Under the pieces are notes generated by a model. That model saw only the letters and a list, made by a program, of their open reading frames with translations, searched no databases and was not told the origin of the DNA. From Sphingomonas sp. SRS2 (GTDB lineage: Bacteria; Pseudomonadota; Alphaproteobacteria; Sphingomonadales; Sphingomonadaceae), in the NCBI RefSeq assembly GCF_000971055.1, contig NZ_LARW01000104.1, forward strand, positions 1-59,796: 59,796 bases of DNA, written 5' to 3'. Position 1 is the first letter of the stretch. Every line of letters starts with the position of its first letter. Of the stretch, positions 55,448 to 59,796 are shown piece by piece. Both the position numbers and the translations under genes were made by a program.

Positions 55448-56164
55448 TTAGCGAGTCTCGCCGTCTTCGCCGCGATATTTCAGTTCGAGATAGCGGCCCT
55501 GCGTCGCGAGCTTGTTGAGATCGCCTGAGGCAATCTGTTCGCTCATACGGAGCAGTTCCTCATCGACGACGCGCAGCCCCTCGACAAGCTGCTTGTCGGG
55601 GGATGCCCCGCCATTCCGCGCATCGCGGCGCATCGCCTCGGGCACGCGCTTGTAATTCTCGACAAGCTCGGGGAGTTCTTCGGCCATCAGCTTGCGGAAC
55701 TCATGGGCGGCGGGCTCGCGCGGATTGAGTTGGGCGAATTGCGGACCGATGGCCTCCAGCTTGATGCCGATCTCGTCGGCCAGCCGCTGGGCGGGCGCGG
55801 GCAGGGCGGGGCGCTGCCCTTCCAGCCAGCGTTCGGTCTGCGACGGAAGCAGCGGCAGATCGCTCTTGGCGATCTGTTCGGGCGTCGGCTCGGGTGCCTG
55901 AGGCCAGCCGAGAATGCCGAAGAAGACGATCGCCATCGCCACCAGCATCAGGAAGAAACCGCCAATGCCGAGCGGGGTGATGAACGTGCCGATCAGGCCA
56001 CCCGCCAGCATCACCCCCAGCACGGCAAAAAACGCGTATTTCAGCCGGCGGAAGAATCCCACGACGCGCCGGCGATGCGCCTTTATCTGGCGCGGGCTGG
56101 TGCGCGCGCGGACGCGATCGAGGATTTCCTCAGCTCGGTCCATTGTTGCGCGGCTGTCGACCAT
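55448..56164 (-). CDS. XpaC-like membrane protein partner of TelA
   Basis: This 238-residue protein has a short basic N-terminus, two membrane segments (about 40-85) and a soluble, largely helical C-terminal domain. It resembles XpaC/5-bromo-4-chloroindolyl phosphate hydrolysis-type proteins, which are often encoded next to TelA. The start overlaps the telA stop by one base (TGATG), so the two are translationally coupled. Function is poorly known in any organism; cell-envelope stress is the usual suggestion. The family call is moderate. Confidence 0.72.
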   Translation of the reverse strand: MVDSRATMDRAEEILDRVRARTSPRQIKAHRRRVVGFFRRLKYAFFAVLGVMLAGGLIGTFITPLGIGGFFLMLVAMAIVFFGILGWPQAPEPTPEQIAKSDLPLLPSQTERWLEGQRPALPAPAQRLADEIGIKLEAIGPQFAQLNPREPAAHEFRKLMAEELPELVENYKRVPEAMRRDARNGGASPDKQLVEGLRVVDEELLRMSEQIASGDLNKLATQGRYLELKYRGEDGETR

Positions 56165-57354
56165 CAGTCGAGCGCCTTGAACGGTTCGGTCTGGCTCTGA
56201 GCCGCGCCCTCGGCCCGAGCGATATAGCCTTTCGACTTCTCGACCTCGGTGGTGAGAGTGCCGACGGTCTGCTTCATCGACGACAGTGCCTCGATCTTGA
56301 AGCGGTCGATCGCGTCCATCGTGTCGTAGATATTCTGGAAGGCGCGCTGGAGCGTCTCGACCGGGATGGTCGAGGAGGCAGCTTGCTTGTGGATTTCGCC
56401 GGTCTGCGTCTTGAGCATCTCGCCGGTCGAATCGATCATGTTCGCGGTCGTCGTGTTGAGCGCGGTGATCTGTTCGAGGACGAGCTTCTGGTTGGTGAGC
56501 GCCTGCGCGACCGTAACGGCAGTGCGCAGCGCCGCAACGGTCGTGGTCGAAGCGCGGTCGACGCCCTTTACCAGTTCGACATTGTTCTTCTTGACCAGAT
56601 CGAGCGCGAGATAGCCCTGCACCGTGACCGCCATCTGCGTGAGCAGGTCCTGCGTGCGCTGCCGGACATAGAAGAGTGCGGTCTCCCGGATCTTGCCGGC
56701 CTTTTCGGGATCGCTGCTGTCGAGTTCGAGCGCTTTGGCCTCAAGCCGCTCGTCGAGTGTCTTCGACAGGTGGATCATCTGCTCGAGCCGGCCCATCGCC
56801 GCCCACAGATTCTGCCGCTCGACGTCGATCGCCGCATTGTCCTTGATGAGCTCGTCCTTGCCCGAGGCGAGACTGCTCAGGATCGACGAGATATGGCTCT
56901 GCGCCGACTTGTAGCTGTCGAAATAGTCGCGCATCCGGCTGCCGAACGGGATGATGCCGAACAGCTTCTTGCGGGTGAACAGGTCGCCCTTGCTGCCGGG
57001 ATCGAGATCCTCGATCGTTCGCCGGAGATGGGCGAGGTCGGCACCCACGCCGGTGTCGGCATCGATTGCCCGTACCGGCCGGTCAAGAAAGCGGTTCGAC
57101 TGGCCGGCGGCCTCGGCAATCTCGCGCCGGCCCATATTGCTGATCGAATCAACGCGTTTGCCGAATTCGGGGCTGTTGACGTCCTGTGCGACCAATTCCG
57201 CGATGAAACCGTCGACCTTGTCGTCAAGCTGGCTGCGTTGTTCCTCCTTGAGAGGGACGAGGCCCGCAGCTTTTTCGGGGGCGAGCACCTTCACCGGCGC
57301 GGGCGCCTCCAGCACCAGGCCAGGTTCTTCGGTGGTCGTCGTCGTGCTGGCCAT
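56164..57354 (-). CDS. telA: TelA-family (toxic anion resistance-like) protein
   Basis: This protein is about 396 residues, soluble and mostly helical, and matches the TelA/KlaA family. Central blocks are GIIPFGSRMRDYFDSYKSAQ, LDERLEAKALELDSSDPEKA and LVKGVDRASTTTVAALRTAV. The family name comes from tellurite resistance, but most chromosomal copies have unknown, probably envelope-stress, roles. I chose the ATG at 57354, with GGGAG nine bases before; an ATG at 57363 is directly abutted by that site. Coupled to the XpaC-like gene. Confidence 0.88.
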   Translation of the reverse strand: MASTTTTTEEPGLVLEAPAPVKVLAPEKAAGLVPLKEEQRSQLDDKVDGFIAELVAQDVNSPEFGKRVDSISNMGRREIAEAAGQSNRFLDRPVRAIDADTGVGADLAHLRRTIEDLDPGSKGDLFTRKKLFGIIPFGSRMRDYFDSYKSAQSHISSILSSLASGKDELIKDNAAIDVERQNLWAAMGRLEQMIHLSKTLDERLEAKALELDSSDPEKAGKIRETALFYVRQRTQDLLTQMAVTVQGYLALDLVKKNNVELVKGVDRASTTTVAALRTAVTVAQALTNQKLVLEQITALNTTTANMIDSTGEMLKTQTGEIHKQAASSTIPVETLQRAFQNIYDTMDAIDRFKIEALSSMKQTVGTLTTEVEKSKGYIARAEGAAQSQTEPFKALD

Positions 57355-57471
57355 GGCCGGCATCTCCCTTATGCTTTGCTGGCACCGAAGATGGCCGCAT
57401 GAGGTGCATTATTCAAGCGATACGGCGCGCTCCAACATTTAGCTGGCTGGCGCATTCGCAAAACGCAATGA

Positions 57472-57486
57472 TTGCAATAAATGCAA
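57472..57486. promoter_or_regulatory. Operator-like palindrome TTGCA-N5-TGCAA
   Basis: A perfect 5-5-5 inverted repeat (ttgca ataaa tgcaa) overlaps a second palindrome (gcaa tga ttgc, just upstream). Together they make a cluster of TTGCA/TGCAA half-sites in the gap between telA and typA. It could bind a dimeric regulator acting on telA, on the small RNA candidate, or both. The regulator is not identified. Confidence 0.35.
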
Positions 57487-57507
57487 CCGCCGTTGCTTCA
57501 TCAGCAT

Positions 57508-57536
57508 TTGTCGAATCGTTCGCTGCGCCGCAATAG
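57508..57536 (+). promoter_or_regulatory. Candidate promoter for small RNA or typA leader
   Basis: A TTGTCG at 57508-57513 and a CAATAG at 57531-57536 are separated by 17 bases. The -35 fits the alphaproteobacterial TTG-type consensus; the -10 is weak. It would start transcription near 57543, just ahead of the hairpin-terminator structure described for the small RNA candidate. Confidence 0.3.
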
Positions 57537-57542
57537 GGACGG

Positions 57543-57605
57543 GCCTTTCAGGCATCCTCTCCTAATGACTTAAGGGCTGGTTCTCACGAACCGGCCCCTT
57601 TTTTT
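57543..57605 (+). ncRNA. Small RNA candidate (or typA leader), about 63 nt
   Basis: The region between telA (leftward) and typA (rightward) is about 390 bases with no supportable CDS, yet carries a clean plus-strand terminator at 57574-57605. Ahead of it lies a 5' hairpin (gcct ttc aggc, 57543-57553) and then an unpaired stretch with CCTCTCC (57556-57562), complementary to Shine-Dalgarno sequences. The layout (hairpin, exposed anti-SD-like loop, terminator with a seven-T tail) is that of Hfq-dependent small RNAs. An alternative is a transcription attenuator 140 bases upstream of typA. I recognise no named RNA family. Confidence 0.5.
57574..57605 (+). terminator. Rho-independent terminator upstream of typA
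   Basis: A 10-bp stem (57574-57583 with 57588-57597, one T-G pair), a four-base loop and CTTTTTTT after it make a canonical intrinsic terminator on the plus strand. No annotated plus-strand gene precedes it, which is the main argument for a small RNA or leader. Confidence 0.85.
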
Positions 57606-57746
57606 GCTCCGATGCCGTTGGGCCGCGCCGCAATACCGGGCTTTGCGGCTCGCGCTGGCCAGAATGTTCCGGTTCATGCCCTTGTTGCATTGCGCCAATT
57701 CCGCTATGCGCGCGCCACGTTCCTCACAATCAGGATTATCAAGACC

Positions 57747-59570
57747 ATGAGCCTCCGCAACGTGGCCATCATTGCGCACGTCGATCACGGCAAGACCACG
57801 CTCGTCGACCAGCTCTTCCGCCAATCGGGCACCTTCCGCGACAATCAGCGCGTCGAAGAGCGCGCGATGGATTCGAACGACCTCGAAAAGGAGCGCGGCA
57901 TCACCATCCTGGCCAAGTGCACCTCGGTCGAGTGGGAAGGCACGCGGATCAACATCGTGGATACGCCGGGACACGCCGATTTCGGCGGAGAGGTCGAGCG
58001 CATCCTGTCGATGGTCGACGGCGTTATCCTGCTGGTCGACAGCTCGGAAGGCGCGATGCCGCAGACCAAGTTCGTCACCGGCAAGGCGCTGGCGCTGGGC
58101 TTGCGTCCGATCGTCGTGGTCAACAAGATCGACCGGCCTGACGAGCGCACGCAGGAAGTGCTCGACGAGGTCTTCGATCTTTTCGTGTCGCTCGAGGCGA
58201 CCGACGAGCAGCTCGATTTCCCGGTTTTGTTCGCCAGCGGCCGTAACGGCTATGCCAGCGAGGATCCTTCGGCGCGTTCGGGTACGCTCGCACCGATGTT
58301 CCAGAAGATCGTCGACCATGTCCCGGCGCCAAAGGCCGATCCGGACGGTCCGTTCAAGTTCCTGGTGACGCTGCTCGATCGCGACAACTTCCTCGGCCGC
58401 ATCCTCACCGGTCTGGTCTTCTCGGGTTCGGTGAAGACCAACATGCCGATCCATGCGCTCGATCCTGAGGGCAAAGTCGTCGAGACCGGGCGCGCGTCGA
58501 AGATCATGGCGTTCCGCGGCCTGGAGCGGGTTCCCGTCGAAGAAGCCAATGCCGGCGACATCATCTCCATCGCCGGTCTGGCGGTGGCGACGGTCGCCAA
58601 CACGATCGCCGACCCGACCGTGACTGAGCCGCTGCATGCCCAGCCGATCGATCCGCCGACGCTGTCGATGCGCTTTGCGGTTAACGACAGCCCGATGGCG
58701 GGCCGCGAGGGCACCAAGGTGACGAGCCGCATGATCCGCGACCGTCTCTTCCGCGAAGCGGAATCGAATGTCGCGATCAAGGTGACCGAGAGCGCCGACA
58801 AGGACAGCTACGAAGTCGCCGGCCGTGGCGAGCTTCAGCTCGGCGTGCTGATCGAGACGATGCGCCGCGAAGGTTTCGAACTCGGCATCTCGCGCCCGCG
58901 CGTCCTGTTCCGCGAGGACGAGAATGGTGGCAAGACCGAGCCTTATGAGACCGTCGTGATCGACGTCGACGAGGAATATTCGGGTACGGTCGTCGAGAAG
59001 ATGGCGATCCGCAAGGCCGAGCTGGTCGACATGCGTCCTTCGGGCGGTGGCAAGACCCGCATCACTTTCTCGGCGCCGTCACGCGGCCTGATCGGCTATC
59101 ATGGCGAGTTCCTGTCGGACACCCGCGGCACCGGCATCATGAACCGGCTGTTCGAGAGATATGGCCCCCACAAGGGTAATATCGAAGGCCGCAAGAATGG
59201 CGTGCTGATCTCGAACGGCGCAGGCGAAGCCAACAGCTATGCGCTCGGACCGCTCGAAGAGCGCGGTATCCTGTTCGTCGCTCATGGCGAGGCGCTCTAT
59301 GAAGGCATGATCATCGGCGAGAATGCCAAGACCGACGATCTCGAAGTCAATCCGATGAAGGCGAAACAGCTGACCAACTTCCGCGCTTCGGGCGGCAAGG
59401 ACGATGCGATCCGCCTGACCCCGCCGAAGCGGGCGACGCTGGAACAGGCGATCGCTTATATCGACGACGACGAACTCGTCGAAGTGACGCCGAAATCGAT
59501 CCGGTTGCGCAAGCGCCACCTCGATCCGAACGAGCGCAAGCGCGCCAGCCGCGCCAAGCAGGCGGCGTAA
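57747..59570 (+). CDS. typA: Ribosome-associated GTPase TypA/BipA
   Basis: This 607-residue translational GTPase acts in ribosome assembly and stress or cold adaptation. G1 is AHVDHGKTT (residues 10-18), G3 [11 protein letters not shown] and G4 [11 protein letters not shown]-like domains III and V and the BipA-specific C-terminal domain ([35 protein letters not shown]) follow. I chose the ATG at 57747 (MSLRNVAI) because the longer frame to 57612 begins within the terminator-leader region and adds a non-conserved leader. A terminator follows. Confidence 0.96.
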   Translation: MSLRNVAIIAHVDHGKTTLVDQLFRQSGTFRDNQRVEERAMDSNDLEKERGITILAKCTSVEWEGTRINIVDTPGHADFGGEVERILSMVDGVILLVDSSEGAMPQTKFVTGKALALGLRPIVVVNKIDRPDERTQEVLDEVFDLFVSLEATDEQLDFPVLFASGRNGYASEDPSARSGTLAPMFQKIVDHVPAPKADPDGPFKFLVTLLDRDNFLGRILTGLVFSGSVKTNMPIHALDPEGKVVETGRASKIMAFRGLERVPVEEANAGDIISIAGLAVATVANTIADPTVTEPLHAQPIDPPTLSMRFAVNDSPMAGREGTKVTSRMIRDRLFREAESNVAIKVTESADKDSYEVAGRGELQLGVLIETMRREGFELGISRPRVLFREDENGGKTEPYETVVIDVDEEYSGTVVEKMAIRKAELVDMRPSGGGKTRITFSAPSRGLIGYHGEFLSDTRGTGIMNRLFERYGPHKGNIEGRKNGVLISNGAGEANSYALGPLEERGILFVAHGEALYEGMIIGENAKTDDLEVNPMKAKQLTNFRASGGKDDAIRLTPPKRATLEQAIAYIDDDELVEVTPKSIRLRKRHLDPNERKRASRAKQAA

Positions 59571-59582
59571 GCAGAAAGAAAA

Positions 59583-59614
59583 GGGGCGCCGGAGTGATCC
59601 GGCGCCCTTCTCTT
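59583..59614 (+). terminator. Terminator of typA
   Basis: A 10-bp GC-rich stem (59584-59593 with 59598-59607) with a gtga loop and a TTCTCTT tail lies 13 bases past the typA stop. It could also serve the convergent gene on the minus strand, where A-rich sequence flanks the stem. Confidence 0.8.
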
Positions 59615-59636
59615 ATCGGCCCGGCCAGAGCCGCCG

Positions 59637-59796
59637 TCAGTCGAACAGTTCCTCCAGGAACGACTTCTTCCGCTTATATTTGTAGCGGGGATCGTGGCCG
59701 TATTGCTGCGGGGGTGGCGCATAGCCATAGCCCTGCTGCTGAGGCGGCGGCGCATAGGTCTGCCCGCGGGGCTCGGGCTGCGATTGTGGTGGGGAC
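59637..59796 (-). CDS. C-terminal part of a Pro/Gln/Tyr-rich protein (partial)
   Basis: The minus-strand frame open to the window edge ends at 59637 and gives about 52 residues. It has repeated AYAPPPQQ-like units (YAPPPQQQGYG, YAPPPQQYG), a basic patch (RYKYKRKK) and a conserved-looking end SFLEELFD. The same kind of tail occurs on some zinc-ribbon (zf-TFIIB-type) proteins, but the N-terminal part is outside the window, so this is only a suggestion. Convergent with typA. Confidence 0.55.
   Translation of the reverse strand, partial: SPPQSQPEPRGQTYAPPPQQQGYGYAPPPQQYGHDPRYKYKRKKSFLEELFD

Noticed and set aside
56164-57354. Tellurite-resistance determinant
   Set aside because: TelA is only a family name here; no tehB, terC or similar genes are present and chromosomal TelA-XpaC pairs are common.

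Overview
The window is a gene-dense, GC-rich stretch of a bacterial chromosome. It is almost certainly from an alphaproteobacterium of the order Sphingomonadales (Sphingomonas/Rhizorhabdus-like). The evidence is a fused ispDF gene, the dusB-ntrB-ntrC-ntrY-ntrX-hfq-hflX block, an Hfq made of two Sm domains in one chain (reported, as I recall, from sphingomonads), overlapping DUF484 and xerC genes, and many translationally coupled or overlapping genes. I saw no tRNA, rRNA, CRISPR array, prophage or insertion sequence.

Layout. 1-5.7 kb: minus-strand flagellar genes fliP-fliQ-fliR-flhB-fliD-fliS plus a small membrane protein, ending at a perfect 36-bp inverted repeat. 5.8-10.9 kb: priA, and in the other direction a transaldolase-like aldolase, DUF484, xerC and a GNAT acetyltransferase. 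10.9-20.7 kb: a tightly coupled four-gene minus-strand operon encoding a pentaheme cytochrome c, a lipoprotein with two HbpS/GlcG-like domains, an outer-membrane beta-barrel with a long Pro/Ala-rich N-terminus, and a 1361-residue decaheme cytochrome fused to LVIVD (beta-propeller-type) repeats. This looks like a trans-outer-membrane electron conduit of an architecture I do not recognise and is the main discovery candidate. 20.8-24 kb: an aldehyde dehydrogenase and an acetolactate-synthase-like enzyme. 24-36 kb: cysS, a CHASE2 adenylate/guanylate cyclase with an exported partner, rmuC, a glutathione transferase, a hydrolase, an M28 peptidase, ettA, a small exported protein and a beta-carbonic anhydrase.

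36-48.5 kb: lipA with a COQ10-type protein, pncC and ispDF on the opposite strand, then the nitrogen-regulation block dusB-ntrBC-ntrYX, tandem-domain hfq and hflX. NtrX lacks the GAFTGA sigma-54 contact motif that NtrC next door retains. 48.5-57.4 kb: mazG with a LysR regulator, a polytopic membrane protein with a GT2 glycosyltransferase, a BtuCDF-type ABC importer, and a TelA/XpaC-like pair. 57.4-57.75 kb: an intergenic region of about 390 bp with an operator-like palindrome and a compact small-RNA candidate (5' hairpin, exposed CCTCTCC, Rho-independent terminator) ahead of typA. The window ends in a partial minus-strand gene.

Working together: the Ntr systems, Hfq and HflX form a regulatory block. 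The flagellar export genes encode most of the type III export gate. The cytochrome operon would need periplasmic cytochrome c maturation encoded elsewhere. REP-like palindromes in three intergenic regions belong to one apparent family. All functional statements come from reading the sequence; no database search was run.
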